From contig CALVNS010000020.1 in NCBI GenBank assembly GCA_944349855.1, positions 1 through 49,150 on the forward strand: 49,150 nt of DNA. Reading direction: 5' to 3'. Below are positions 25,681 to 34,827 of the stretch, piece after piece. Source of the stretch: an uncultured Eubacteriales bacterium (lineage in GTDB: Bacteria > Bacillota > Clostridia > Christensenellales > Aristaeellaceae). The notes beneath the pieces were generated by a model. The model ran no database searches. It was not told the origin of the DNA and saw only the letters and a program-made list of their open reading frames with translations. The position numbers and the translations under genes were made by a program. Every line of letters starts with the position of its first letter. The first letter of the stretch is position 1.

Positions 25681-26220
25681 ATGCGAGAACTGCTGCAACT
25701 GTTCGGCACGTTCTTCTCCATCGGCGCGCTCACGTTCGGCGGCGGCTACGCCATGCTGCCCATGCTCCGCCGCGAGGTCGTGCAAAAGCACGGCTGGGCC
25801 ACCGAGGAAGAGCTGCTCGACTACTTCGCCATCGGCCAGTGCACCCCCGGCGTCATCGCCGTCAACACCGCCACATTCGTCGGCTACAGGCAGCGCGGCG
25901 TCGCGGGCGGCATCGTCGCCACGGCCGGCGTCGTCGCGCCCTCGTTTATCATCATCACCCTGATCGCAATGCTGCTGCAAAACTTCATGGACATCGCCTG
26001 GGTTCAGAATGCCTTCGCCGGCGTGCGCGTGGCCGTGTCCGCGCTGATCGTCATGAGCGTGTGGCAGCTGGCCCGCAAGAACGTCAAGAGCCCCCTGCAG
26101 ATCGCCCTGGCCGTCGTCGCGTTCGCGCTCGTGGCCGTGCTGGGCGCCTCGCCCGTCTATGTCGTGATCGGCTGCGTGCTGCTCGGGCTCATTCTCGACC
26201 GCGCGGGGGTGAAGGCATGA
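25681..26220 (+). CDS. Chromate transporter, N-terminal-half homologue (ChrA family, short form)
   Basis: A 179-residue membrane protein corresponding to one half of ChrA. It starts MRELLQLFGTFFSIGALTFGGGYAMLPMLRREVV and carries FAIGQCTPGVIAVNTATFVGYRQRG, the family signature. The start at 25681 follows TGAGGAGGCATACC; any longer upstream reading would run through the antisense MFS gene. It overlaps the second half by ATGA, the standard arrangement of two short CHR subunits acting as a pair. Chromate export or another anion transport role is inferred from the family. Confidence 0.92.
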   Translation: MRELLQLFGTFFSIGALTFGGGYAMLPMLRREVVQKHGWATEEELLDYFAIGQCTPGVIAVNTATFVGYRQRGVAGGIVATAGVVAPSFIIITLIAMLLQNFMDIAWVQNAFAGVRVAVSALIVMSVWQLARKNVKSPLQIALAVVAFALVAVLGASPVYVVIGCVLLGLILDRAGVKA

Positions 26221-26813
26221 CGACGATTCTGCTGCTGTGCTGGGAGTTCTTCAAGACCGGCCTGTTTGCCGTGGGCGGCGGCCTGGCCACGCTCCCCTTC
26301 CTCACCCAGATCCAGGCCCGCTACGGCTGGTTTTCTGCCGACATGCTCGCCAATATGATCGCCATCTCCGAGTCCACCCCAGGCCCGATTGGCATCAACA
26401 TGGCCACCTACGTCGGCTACACCACCTGCGCCGCCCTGGGTGGCGTACCCCTGGGCATCCTCGGCGCGCTACTGGCCACGACGTTCCTGGTGCTGCCCTC
26501 CGTGATCGTCATCCTGATCATCGCGCGCTTCCTCAAGGCCTATCAGCAGAACCGGCTCGTCCAGGGCGCCTTCGCCTGCCTGCGCCCCGCCGTCGCCGGC
26601 CTGATCGGCGCTGCCGGCTTCTCCGTGCTCAAGATCGCCCTGCTCACCGGCGCGCCGCTCGCCGACGGCCTGTTTGCCGCCTTCAACCTGCCCGCGCTGG
26701 CGCTGTTTGCCGTGCTGCTCGTGTTGCTCAACGTCAAACGCGTCAAAAACCTGCATCCCATTCTCTTCATCGCCGCGGGCGCGGTGGCCGGCGTGCTGCT
26801 GCGCATGCACTGA
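26217..26813 (+). CDS. Chromate transporter, second short subunit (ChrA family)
   Basis: A 198-residue partner of the preceding gene. TTILLLCWEFFKTGLFAVGGGLATLPFL and MIAISESTPGPIGINMATYVGY are the matching family signatures for the second half. It has about six hydrophobic segments. The start is fixed by the ATGA overlap. A terminator directly follows the stop codon. Confidence 0.92.
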   Translation: MTTILLLCWEFFKTGLFAVGGGLATLPFLTQIQARYGWFSADMLANMIAISESTPGPIGINMATYVGYTTCAALGGVPLGILGALLATTFLVLPSVIVILIIARFLKAYQQNRLVQGAFACLRPAVAGLIGAAGFSVLKIALLTGAPLADGLFAAFNLPALALFAVLLVLLNVKRVKNLHPILFIAAGAVAGVLLRMH

Positions 26814-26838
26814 GGGGCTTTACGCCCCTCTTTTTTTA
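26812..26838 (+). terminator. Terminator after the chromate-transporter pair
   Basis: A 7-bp GAGGGGC / GCCCCTC stem with loop TTTAC, starting inside the stop codon, followed by TTTTTTTATC. Confidence 0.9.
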
Positions 26839-26849
26839 TCTGCGCATGC

Positions 26850-26878
26850 TTGTCTGCTGCTCCGCACGCGCCTATAAT
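26850..26878 (+). promoter_or_regulatory. Promoter of the GH32 gene
   Basis: TTGTCT (26850-26855), 17 bases, TATAAT (26873-26878). The leader of ~50 bases ends in the ribosome site GAGAGGG. Confidence 0.85.
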
Positions 26879-26935
26879 AGGGGATAGGAGAAAGGCGGCC
26901 TTGCGCCGCACAGCTTTGCAGAGAGGGTGTTCCGC

Positions 26936-28375
26936 ATGCTCCAGAAGGCCGAAGCGTACGTCCGCGCGCACGCCAAGCAGGTCGATCCCACGTTCAGGCC
27001 CCATTTCCACCTGGCCGCGCCCGTCGGCTGGATCAACGACCCCAACGGATTTTGCGTGTTCCGCGGCCGCTATCACGTGTTCGCCCAGTTCCACCCCTAC
27101 GACAGCGTCTGGGGCCCGATGCACTGGGGCCACTGGGTCTCCGACGACCTCGTCGCCTGGACCTGGCTCGGCGTCGCGCTCGCGCCCGACAGCCCCTACG
27201 ACGAGCTGGGCTGCTTCTCCGGCACCGCGCTGCAGGACGGCGACCGCCTGCTGGTCATCTACACCGGCGTGCACCGCGACGCCGCCGGCCGCACCGTGCA
27301 GGAGCAGTGCATCGCCGAAAGCCGCGACGGCATCCACTTTGAAAAGTGGGCCTGCAACCCCGTGATCGGCGCAAGGGACCTGCCCCCGGACGGCGCGCCG
27401 GAGGACTTTCGCGACCCCAAGCTGATCCGCACGCCGGACGGCTGGCGCGTCATCGCCGCCAACCGCGGCCCAAAGAACGGACGCCAGCTCTCGTTCGTCT
27501 CGCGCGACCTGATCCACTGGACGTGCGAGGGCGTGCTGCTTCAGGGCGTGGGCCAGATGCCCGAATGCCCCGACTACGGCCCCTGCGACGGGCGCGACCT
27601 CATGCTCACCAGCGTGATGAACCTGCCCCAGGACGGCCTGCGCTTCCAGAACGGCCACCACGACGTCGTCTACCTCGTCGGACAGGAGCGGGACGGCCGC
27701 CTGCTGCCCGAGCGCATGGAGGCCGTCGACCTGGGCCCCGACTTCTACGCGCCCCAGCGCATCCGGACCCCGGACGGGCGCAGCGTCATGATCGCCTGGA
27801 TGGACATGTGGCAGACCGACTCGCCCACGCACTACCTGGGCCACGGCTGGCGCGGCCAGTTCACCGTCGCGCGCGAGCTGTCCATCCGCGACGGCCGGCT
27901 GTTGCAGCGCCCTGTGCGCGAGCTGGAGCGCCTGCGCGGCGAGGTGTTCGAGGCGGACGTGCAGGTCGACGGCGAGACGGCCGTGCCGGGCCTTTGCGGG
28001 CGGCGCTACGACCTGCTGCTCGACATCGCCGTGCGCCCCGGCGCCTGGGCCGAAGTGCGCCTGCTGCAGGACGGCGGCGACTACTTCAGCGTGCGCTACG
28101 ACCCCCAGACGCAGGTGCTCACCGCCGACCGCTCGCGCTGCGGCTACACGATGGGTCCCGGCGGCGGGCCGGAGGTCAAGCCCGCGGGGCGCGCGGTGCT
28201 CGAAGGCGCCACGGACCGCATCTCGCTGCGCATCCTGGTCGACCAGTGCTCCGTGGAGGTCTTTGCCGGCGACGGCGAGGCCGCGCTGACCACGCTGGCC
28301 TTCCCCAAGGGGCCGGCCGAGGGCATCTCGTTTGCCGGGCAGTGCGCCGTTCACGTCAGGAAGTGGGCGCTTTGA
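26936..28375 (+). CDS. GH32 beta-fructosidase (sucrose-6-phosphate hydrolase/levanase type)
   Basis: A 479-residue, leaderless, therefore cytosolic GH32 enzyme. The five-bladed propeller carries the nucleophile motif WINDPNG (Asp35), CFSGTA, the transition-state motif FRDP (Asp160) and the acid/base motif PEC (Glu210). The C-terminal ~140 residues form the beta-sandwich, ending with VDQCSVEVFAGDGEAALTTLAFP. It hydrolyses beta-fructosyl bonds in sucrose, sucrose 6-phosphate or fructo-oligosaccharides. The start at 26936 is eight bases after GAGAGGG; a GTG nine bases upstream overlaps the ribosome site. No PTS or fructokinase gene is adjacent, so sucrose 6-phosphate is less certain as substrate. 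Confidence 0.93.
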   Translation: MLQKAEAYVRAHAKQVDPTFRPHFHLAAPVGWINDPNGFCVFRGRYHVFAQFHPYDSVWGPMHWGHWVSDDLVAWTWLGVALAPDSPYDELGCFSGTALQDGDRLLVIYTGVHRDAAGRTVQEQCIAESRDGIHFEKWACNPVIGARDLPPDGAPEDFRDPKLIRTPDGWRVIAANRGPKNGRQLSFVSRDLIHWTCEGVLLQGVGQMPECPDYGPCDGRDLMLTSVMNLPQDGLRFQNGHHDVVYLVGQERDGRLLPERMEAVDLGPDFYAPQRIRTPDGRSVMIAWMDMWQTDSPTHYLGHGWRGQFTVARELSIRDGRLLQRPVRELERLRGEVFEADVQVDGETAVPGLCGRRYDLLLDIAVRPGAWAEVRLLQDGGDYFSVRYDPQTQVLTADRSRCGYTMGPGGGPEVKPAGRAVLEGATDRISLRILVDQCSVEVFAGDGEAALTTLAFPKGPAEGISFAGQCAVHVRKWAL

Positions 28376-28385
28376 CTCTGGATTC

Positions 28386-28516
28386 CTGGGGGCGCTGCCC
28401 TCAGACCCCCGGCAGGGGCCCCTGGGGGCGCTGCCCCCAGGCCCCCGGCAGGGGGATAACATCCCCCTGCACCCCGAACAGAGGCCCGCGCAACGCGCGG
28501 GCCTTTGGCGTATGCC
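28386..28516 (+). repeat. GC-rich 3'-flanking repeat, copy A (downstream of GH32 gene)
   Basis: It holds two runs of CTGGGGGCGCTGCCC...CCCCCGGCAGGGG, then the hairpin CAGGGGGATAACATCCCCCTG, ACCCCGAACAG and a GCCCGCGC/GCGCGGGC hairpin with GCGTATGCC. Almost the same sequence occurs inverted at 42570-42733. With copy D it fills the 242-base gap between the convergent GH32 and iolE genes. Confidence 0.88.
28483..28507 (+). terminator. Terminator-like hairpin at the end of repeat copy A
   Basis: An 8-bp stem GGCCCGCG / CGCGGGCC with a five-base loop, followed by TTTGG. The T-run is short, so strength is uncertain. Its inverted counterpart lies at 42578-42604. Confidence 0.6.
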
Positions 28517-28546
28517 GGAGGGAAGGGGAAAGGGACGTGTGCAGGG

Positions 28547-28612
28547 CATGGCGCGGGGGCGTCGGGGGAGGGCATCCTCCCCCGACCGGGTCCGGGCAGA
28601 GCCCGGGAAGAC
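28547..28612 (-). repeat. GC-rich 3'-flanking repeat, copy D (downstream of iolE)
   Basis: On the minus strand, just after the iolE stop: GGGCTCTGCCCGGACCCGG then the hairpin TCGGGGGAGG-ATGC-CCTCCCCCGA. The architecture (C-TGCCC block, CCCGG spacer, ~10-bp GC hairpin) is like copies A-C but the sequence has diverged. Confidence 0.6.
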
Positions 28613-28617
28613 CCGGA

Positions 28618-29514
28618 TCACAGCCCGGTCTGCTCGGCGATGTAGCGGCGCGCCTTGACGGCGTATTCGAAGGGATTGGCCTTGGCCGGGTCCTGCTCGG
28701 CCTCGACGACGACCCAGCCCTCATAGCCGCCGGACTGCAGGAGGTCGAAGATCGGCGCAAAGTCCACATCGCCATCGCCGGGCACGGTGAACACACCCGC
28801 GCGCACCGCATCCAGAAAGCTCATGCCCTGGCGGCGCGCCTCGTCGCGCACCTTCAGGCGCACGTCCTTGAGGTGCACGTGGCGCACGCGCCCGATATGG
28901 CGGCGCAGCACCGGCACGGGATCGACGCCGGCGAACGTGAGATGGCCCGAGTCGAACAGCAGGAACACGAGCTCGGGGTCGGTCATCGAAAGGAAGCGGT
29001 CGATCTCCTCGACGGTTTGCACGCCCGTGCCCATGTGATGGTGGCAGCACAGCGTCATGCCCTTCTCGCGCGCCAGGCGGCCCATGTCGTTGAAGCCGCG
29101 CGCGACCAGCGCCCACTGCTCCTCTGTATAGACGGGCTTATCCGGCCCGAAGATGTTCAGCGGCTTGCCCTGGATCGAATTGCCCTGCTCGCTGGCGCCG
29201 ATCACCTTCGCGCCCAGCGCGTGCAGCCGGTCCCGGTGGCGCACGAACGCCTCCAGCGTCTGCTCATAGGGCGCGCTGGTGAACAGCGCCGAAAACCACG
29301 CGTTGCAGATCTGCAGCCCGCGCGCGTCCAGATAGCGCTTGAGCACGGCGGGGTCCTGCGGGTACTTGTTGCCGATCTCGCTGCCCTTGAAGCCGGCCAG
29401 CGCCATCTCGCTGATGCACTGCTCAAACGTGTTCTCCCCGCCCAGGTCGGGCATGTCGTCGTTCGTCCAGCCGATGGGCGCGATGCCCAGGCGGACCTTT
29501 TCCGGGTTGAGCAT
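28618..29514 (-). CDS. iolE: Inosose dehydratase
   Basis: A 298-residue TIM-barrel protein of the sugar-isomerase/epimerase family. The N-terminus [20 protein letters not shown] and [18 protein letters not shown] are characteristic of IolE, with metal-binding residues visible in [15 protein letters not shown] and HVHLKDVR. It dehydrates scyllo-inosose to 3D-trihydroxycyclohexanedione, the second step of myo-inositol catabolism. The start at 29514 follows AAAGGAGGCGACCCT; a longer reading would overlap iolD. It is the last gene of the iol operon. Confidence 0.94.
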   Translation of the reverse strand: MLNPEKVRLGIAPIGWTNDDMPDLGGENTFEQCISEMALAGFKGSEIGNKYPQDPAVLKRYLDARGLQICNAWFSALFTSAPYEQTLEAFVRHRDRLHALGAKVIGASEQGNSIQGKPLNIFGPDKPVYTEEQWALVARGFNDMGRLAREKGMTLCCHHHMGTGVQTVEEIDRFLSMTDPELVFLLFDSGHLTFAGVDPVPVLRRHIGRVRHVHLKDVRLKVRDEARRQGMSFLDAVRAGVFTVPGDGDVDFAPIFDLLQSGGYEGWVVVEAEQDPAKANPFEYAVKARRYIAEQTGL

Positions 29515-29542
29515 AGGGTCGCCTCCTTTGCTGCAATGGGTG

Positions 29543-31408
29543 TCAGTAATCCCGCGTGCTGCGGATGTGCGCGGCCATGTCGGCCCAGGCCTGCTGCACG
29601 CGCGGCTGGGTGGAGACCTCGGCCACGCCCACGCGCCACCAGCTCTCATAGCCGGGCGTCATGGAGCCGGGCAGCACCTTGATGTCATAGAGCACGGGCA
29701 GCGGCTGATTGCGCCCCGCCTCCAGCGCCTCGCGCAGCTCCTGCACGGTGCGCACGGTATAGGTCTTCAGGCCATACGCCGCGGCGTTGGCCGCGTAGTC
29801 CACGGGCAGCGGCGCGCCGTCCAGCTCGCCCGTCTCGGGGTTGCGCCGGCGAAACACCGTGCCGAAGGTGTCGTTGCCCTGGTTGTTTTGCAGGTTCTCA
29901 ATGCAGCCCCAGCCGCTATTGTCAAACAGGCAGAAGTGCACGCGCAGGCCCTCCTGCACGCACGTGAGCAGCTCCGAGTGCGCCATGAGGTACGTGCCGT
30001 CGCCGAAGAACGCATACACCTCGCGTTCCGGCTCGGCCAGCTTCACGCCCAGCGCGCCGTTCGTCTCATAGCCCATGTTGGAAAAGCCATACTCCATGTG
30101 GTACGTGCCCGGCTCGCCCGGCCGCCACAGCCGCTGCATGTCGCCCGGCAGGCTGCCCGCCGAGCCGACCGCCACGTCCGTTTCCCGCATGAACCGGTTG
30201 ATCTCGCCCAGCGCGCGCGTCTGCGTCAGGCCCTGCGCGCTCTCGGACGCGTAGTGCGCGTCCATGACGGCGCGCCAGGCGGCCTTTGCGGCCTCGACCT
30301 CGCCGCCATAGGGCGCGCGGTAGCCCGCAAGCGCCGCGCGCAGCGCCTCCAGCCCCTCGCGCGCGTCGCACACGATGGCCTCCGCGTCCATCTTGACCGC
30401 GTCGAACGGGCAGATGTTGAGCGCGACGACCTTCGCCTCCGCGGGGAACAGCCACTTGGAGCAGGTGGTGAAGTCCGTCAGGCGCGTGCCCACGGCCAGC
30501 ACGACATCGGCCTCGCGCGCGATGACGTTGGCCGCCTGGCCGCCCGTCACGCCGATGCCGCCCAGGTTGAGCGGATGCTCCCACGAGACCGTGCCCTTGC
30601 CCGCCTGCGTCTCGCCGAAGGGGATATTCGCCTGCTCGCACAGGCGCAGGAACGCCTCCCCGGCCTCGCTGTAGCGCACGCCGCCGCCCAGGATCGCCAC
30701 CGGCCGCCGCGCGCCGCGCAGGATCTGCGCCGCCCGCTGCGCCTGCGCGGGCGTCATGGGCCGGCGGTCCAGGTGCCACACGCGCGGACGGAAGAACGAG
30801 ACCGGGTAGTCATACGCCTCGCCCTCCACGTCCTGGGGCATGGCCAGGCACACCGCGCCCGTGTCCGCCGGGTCCGTGAGCACGCGCAGCGCGTGGATCG
30901 CCGCCGTCATCAGCTGCTCGGGCCGCTCGATGCGATCGAAATACCGGCACACGCCGCGGAACGCATCCGTCACCGTATGCCCGAAGCTCTCGTAGAACTC
31001 CGCCTGCTGCAGCACGGGGTCCGGCTGGCGGCATGCGAACGTATCGCCCGGCAGCAGCAGCAGCGGAATGCGGTTGGCCGTCGCGCAGCCCGCCGCCGTC
31101 ACCATGTTCATCGCGCCCGGCCCGATGGAGCTCACGCACGGGATGATCTCCCGCCGGTTCTTCTGCTTGGCAAACGCCGTGGCCGCCAGCGCCATGTTCT
31201 GTTCGTTCTTCCCCTGCAGAAAGCGGATCGAATGCCCGCCCTGCGACAGCGCCTGGCCCACGCCCACGACGCACCCATGGCCGAACACGCCGAACATCGC
31301 GCGCACGAACTTCGTCTGCACGCCGTCCAGCTCGACGTACTGGCTGTCCAGAAACCGCACGAGCGCCTGGGCCATCGTCAGGCGCACGCGCTGCATCGCC
31401 CCGGTCAT
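29543..31408 (-). CDS. iolD: 3D-(3,5/4)-trihydroxycyclohexane-1,2-dione hydrolase
   Basis: A 621-residue thiamine-diphosphate enzyme that opens the inositol-derived ring to 5-deoxy-glucuronate. The N-terminal TPP domain begins [15 protein letters not shown]-like ([20 protein letters not shown]). Other features are [28 protein letters not shown], and the C-terminal cofactor motif [19 protein letters not shown] leading to [12 protein letters not shown]. The length is normal for IolD. The start follows AAGGAGGGCTGAGCG, three bases after iolB. Confidence 0.95.
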   Translation of the reverse strand: MTGAMQRVRLTMAQALVRFLDSQYVELDGVQTKFVRAMFGVFGHGCVVGVGQALSQGGHSIRFLQGKNEQNMALAATAFAKQKNRREIIPCVSSIGPGAMNMVTAAGCATANRIPLLLLPGDTFACRQPDPVLQQAEFYESFGHTVTDAFRGVCRYFDRIERPEQLMTAAIHALRVLTDPADTGAVCLAMPQDVEGEAYDYPVSFFRPRVWHLDRRPMTPAQAQRAAQILRGARRPVAILGGGVRYSEAGEAFLRLCEQANIPFGETQAGKGTVSWEHPLNLGGIGVTGGQAANVIAREADVVLAVGTRLTDFTTCSKWLFPAEAKVVALNICPFDAVKMDAEAIVCDAREGLEALRAALAGYRAPYGGEVEAAKAAWRAVMDAHYASESAQGLTQTRALGEINRFMRETDVAVGSAGSLPGDMQRLWRPGEPGTYHMEYGFSNMGYETNGALGVKLAEPEREVYAFFGDGTYLMAHSELLTCVQEGLRVHFCLFDNSGWGCIENLQNNQGNDTFGTVFRRRNPETGELDGAPLPVDYAANAAAYGLKTYTVRTVQELREALEAGRNQPLPVLYDIKVLPGSMTPGYESWWRVGVAEVSTQPRVQQAWADMAAHIRSTRDY

Positions 31409-31411
31409 CGC

Positions 31412-32239
31412 TCAGCCCTCCTTCTTTGAACGGCCCTTCGGGTAGCCGTCGCCCCAGTAGGCGGCGTCCGGCGCCTGCACCCACAGGTGCTCGGGCACGA
31501 ACGTGGGCGTGATGTACGGCGCGCCCGGCAGGTGCCGGATGCCCCACAGATACCACAGCGCATAGCCCGGCGGCGTGCAGTGCGGGTGCGTCAGCCCCGG
31601 GCCGATGAACACCGCGTCGCTGTCGTGCACCTTGAGGACCTCCTCGCCCAGCTCCGCATACGCGAACCCGCCGGACGGGTTGAGCTTGTAGTAGTAGATC
31701 TCCGGCTGCGGGTGGTGGTGCGGGGGATAGCTCGACCACTTGCCCGGAAAGCCGATCACCTCGCCCAGCACCAGATTGGCATACGGCGCGGTGGTGTAGT
31801 CGAAGATCGTGCGCACGATGCGCGTGCTCGTCTCGTGCATCAGGCCCGCGCCGCGAAACTCGTCGGGCGTGTCCGCGGGCAGGTACAGCCGCGCGGGGAA
31901 GCGCCGCTCGTTGTCCGTGCGCAGCACGTTGATCTCGCATTCCTCCGACAGGCACGTGACGCTCACCGGCGTATCCGCGTCCGCGTGCAGCGCCGTGGGC
32001 GGCTCGTCAAAGCAATTGCCGCGCGCCTGCTCATGCGATCCCTGCGGCCACTCCAGGCGCACTGCGCCCTGCACGAGCAGCAGCGCCTTTTCCAGCGGCG
32101 CAGCGTCGCGGTACGCCTCCCCGCGGCGCAGGCGCACGACGAAGAAGTCCATCAGCATCTCGGGATGGAGCGCGCCCATCTCGGCGATGCGCGTGACGCC
32201 AAAGGGCAGCGGCCCGCCCGCGCGCGTGATCCGGCTCAT
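31412..32239 (-). CDS. iolB: 5-deoxy-glucuronate isomerase
   Basis: A 275-residue bicupin protein. The metal site is visible in SYPPHHHPQPEIYYYKLNP, followed by FIGPGLTHPHCTPPGYALWYLWGIRH, the typical C-terminal cupin. It converts 5-deoxy-glucuronate to 2-deoxy-5-keto-gluconate. Its start overlaps the iolG stop by ATGA. Confidence 0.95.
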   Translation of the reverse strand: MSRITRAGGPLPFGVTRIAEMGALHPEMLMDFFVVRLRRGEAYRDAAPLEKALLLVQGAVRLEWPQGSHEQARGNCFDEPPTALHADADTPVSVTCLSEECEINVLRTDNERRFPARLYLPADTPDEFRGAGLMHETSTRIVRTIFDYTTAPYANLVLGEVIGFPGKWSSYPPHHHPQPEIYYYKLNPSGGFAYAELGEEVLKVHDSDAVFIGPGLTHPHCTPPGYALWYLWGIRHLPGAPYITPTFVPEHLWVQAPDAAYWGDGYPKGRSKKEG

Positions 32240-33261
32240 GCCTCTCCCTCCAATACCTCGCTCACCCGCACCGGGCGGCGCTCATCCAGCGACTGCTTCG
32301 CGGCCTTGGCCAGCACCACGCTCATCAGGCCCGCGTGGATGCCCACCGGCACCTCGCCACCCTCCAGCACCGCGCGCACGAACTGGCGCATCTCCTCCAC
32401 GAAGGAGTCCATATACCGCTCCAGGAAGAAGTACTTGGGCTTGTCGGAGGCCACGCCCTGCGCCGTGAACACGCGCACGGTCGTATCCCCGTCATTCTCG
32501 CCCGCGGCCATGCCCAGGCTGCCGAAGACCTCCACGCGCTGATCGTACCCGTAGGCCGCGCGGCGGCTGTTGTCGATCACGCCCAGCGCGCCGTTTTCAA
32601 ACGTGAGCGTCACGATGGCGGTGTCCACGTCGCCCGCCTGGCCGATGCGCGGATCCACCAGGCTCGCGCCCAGCGCGTACACCTCCGTCACGTCGCACCC
32701 GGCCAGGAACATGGCCATGTCAAAGTCGTGGATCATCATGTCCAGAAACAGCCCGCCGGACGAGGCCGCATATTCCGGAGAGGGCGGCTCCGGATCGCGC
32801 GAGGTGATCTTGACCAGCTCCACCGCGCCCAGCGCGCCCTCCGCCGCCAGGCGCTGCACGCGCCCGTGGTTGTGGTCAAAGCGCCGGTTGAACCCGACCT
32901 GCAGCTTCATGCCCGTCTCCTGCGCCACGCGCGCCGTCTCCCGGATCTTCGCAAGCGTCAGGTCGACCGGCTTTTCGCAGAACACGTGCTTGCCCGCGCG
33001 CATCGCCTCGATGGCGATCTGCGCGTGCGTGGGCGTGGGGCTGCACACGAGCACCGCGTCGACCTGCGGGTCCCGCACGATCTCCATGTAGTCCGTGCCC
33101 CACGCGGGGATGCCGTAGCGCGCCGCCAGCGCCTGCGCCGCCTGCGCATTTACATCCGTGACGCGCACGACCCGCGCCTGCGGGATGTGGTAGGTGATGG
33201 ACTGGGCGTGCACATTGCCGATGCGCCCCGCCCCGACGATGCCGACGTTCAGCGTCTTCAT
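32236..33261 (-). CDS. iolG: Inositol 2-dehydrogenase (Gfo/Idh/MocA family)
   Basis: A 341-residue NAD-dependent dehydrogenase that oxidises myo-inositol to scyllo-inosose, the first pathway step. The Rossmann motif is VGIVGAGRIGNVHAQ, the catalytic lysine sits in HVFCEKPVDL, and the C-terminal domain has QVGFNRRFDHNH and GGLFLDMMIHDFDMA with the active-site His and Asp. The start at 33261 follows GAAAGGAGCAGGCCAAGCT; an ATG seven codons upstream lacks a site. Confidence 0.94.
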   Translation of the reverse strand: MKTLNVGIVGAGRIGNVHAQSITYHIPQARVVRVTDVNAQAAQALAARYGIPAWGTDYMEIVRDPQVDAVLVCSPTPTHAQIAIEAMRAGKHVFCEKPVDLTLAKIRETARVAQETGMKLQVGFNRRFDHNHGRVQRLAAEGALGAVELVKITSRDPEPPSPEYAASSGGLFLDMMIHDFDMAMFLAGCDVTEVYALGASLVDPRIGQAGDVDTAIVTLTFENGALGVIDNSRRAAYGYDQRVEVFGSLGMAAGENDGDTTVRVFTAQGVASDKPKYFFLERYMDSFVEEMRQFVRAVLEGGEVPVGIHAGLMSVVLAKAAKQSLDERRPVRVSEVLEGEA

Positions 33262-33283
33262 AGCTTGGCCTGCTCCTTTCACA

Positions 33284-34801
33284 TCACAGGGAGCCGTCCC
33301 AGGAATCGACGTGCTCCTTTTTCATCTCTTCCTCGTCAAACCAGCGGGTCGTGACCGTCTTCTCCTCCGTGTAGAACCGGAACGCGTCCTTGCCGTGGCA
33401 GTGCAGGTCGCCAAAGAAGCTCTGCTTGTGCCCCGTGAACGGGAACGCGCCCATCGGCACCGGAATGCCCACGTTCACGCCGACCATGCCCCCGTCCGTG
33501 CGCATGACGAACTCGCGCGCGTAGTATCCATTCTGCGTGAAGATGACCGAGCCGTTGGCAAAGGGGTTGCGGTTCATCAGCTCCAGCCCCTCCTCGAACG
33601 ACTGGACGCGCTTGACGCACAGCACCGGCCCGAACACCTCGCGCTGGCCGATGGTCATCTCCTCCGTCACGTGGTCGAAGATCGTGTGGCCCAGGTAATA
33701 GCCGCCCTCATAGCCCGGCACCTGCACGCCGCGCCCGTCGAGCACCAGCTGCGCGCCCTCGGCGACGCCCTTTTCGATCCAGTCGGTGATGAACTTGCGG
33801 TGCGAGAGGCTGCCCACCGGCCCCAGCCTGGTGGCCTTGTCATACGCCGGGCCGACCTTCTGCGCGCGGCACAGCCGCACCAGCTCCGCCACCAGCGCGT
33901 CGGCGATCTCCTCCTCCACGACCACGCAGGGCAGCGCCATGCACCGTTCGCCCGCGCAGCCGAAGGCGCTGTTCATGATGCCCGCCGCCGTGCGCGTGAT
34001 GGGCGCATCGCGCAGCACCAGCGCGTGGTTCTTCGCCTCGCACAGCGCCTGCACGCGCTTGCCGTGCTGCGCGGCGGTGGAATAGACGTGCAGGCCCACG
34101 GACGTGGAGCCCACGAACGTGACCGCCTTGACCTGCGGATGCGTCAGGATCGTCTCCGCCTCGACGCGGCTGCACGGCACGACGTTGAGCACCCCGCGCG
34201 GAAAGCCCGCCTCCTCGTACAGCCGGGCAAAGCGCAGGCTCGTCATGGGCGTGGTCGACGCGGGCTTGAGCACGAACGTGTTGCCGCACACGATGGCCAG
34301 CGGCGCCATCCAGCCCATGGGGATCATGGCCGGGAAGTTCCACGGCGCGATGCCCGCGCACACGCCCAGCGCCTCGCGGTAGAGCACCGTATCGTAGCCC
34401 GAGGACGTATCCTGCAGGCTCTCGCCCATCAGCAGCGACGGCGCCGAGCACGCCAGCTCCGTCATCTCCAGCGCCTTGCCCACATCCCCGGCCGCCTCCG
34501 ACCAGGCCTTGCCGTTCTCCCGCGCGACGAGCATCGTCAGCTCGTCCATGTGCTGGACGATCAGGTTGCGCAGGTTGTACATCAGCTGCGCGCGCTTGCG
34601 CGCCGGCGTGCGCTTCCAGGCCGGATAGGCGGCGGCCGCCGCCGCGATGGCCGCGTCGACCTCCTGCTGCGTGCAGCAGGGCGCCTGCGCGATGGCCTCG
34701 CCCGTGGAGGGGTCGTAGACGGTCGTGAACTTCTCCGTGCGGCTTTGGACATACGCCCCGTCGATGTACGGGCGCAGCCGTTCCAGGGTCCCTTGCGGCA
34801 T
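33284..34801 (-). CDS. iolA: Methylmalonate-semialdehyde dehydrogenase (CoA-acylating)
   Basis: A 505-residue aldehyde dehydrogenase of the MmsA/IolA type. Visible are GICAWNFP-like GVCAGIAPWNFPAMIPMGW, the nucleotide-binding VTFVGSTSVG, the catalytic cysteine in FGCAGERCMALP, and the C-terminal GHKQSFFGDLHCHGKDAFRFYTEEKTV typical of MmsA. It turns malonate semialdehyde into acetyl-CoA and CO2 at the end of inositol breakdown. The start at 34801 follows CAAGGAGGAGACGCAC. Located between iolC and iolG. Confidence 0.93.
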   Translation of the reverse strand: MPQGTLERLRPYIDGAYVQSRTEKFTTVYDPSTGEAIAQAPCCTQQEVDAAIAAAAAAYPAWKRTPARKRAQLMYNLRNLIVQHMDELTMLVARENGKAWSEAAGDVGKALEMTELACSAPSLLMGESLQDTSSGYDTVLYREALGVCAGIAPWNFPAMIPMGWMAPLAIVCGNTFVLKPASTTPMTSLRFARLYEEAGFPRGVLNVVPCSRVEAETILTHPQVKAVTFVGSTSVGLHVYSTAAQHGKRVQALCEAKNHALVLRDAPITRTAAGIMNSAFGCAGERCMALPCVVVEEEIADALVAELVRLCRAQKVGPAYDKATRLGPVGSLSHRKFITDWIEKGVAEGAQLVLDGRGVQVPGYEGGYYLGHTIFDHVTEEMTIGQREVFGPVLCVKRVQSFEEGLELMNRNPFANGSVIFTQNGYYAREFVMRTDGGMVGVNVGIPVPMGAFPFTGHKQSFFGDLHCHGKDAFRFYTEEKTVTTRWFDEEEMKKEHVDSWDGSL

Positions 34802-34827
34802 GTGCGTCTCCTCCTTGTCTATGGCGC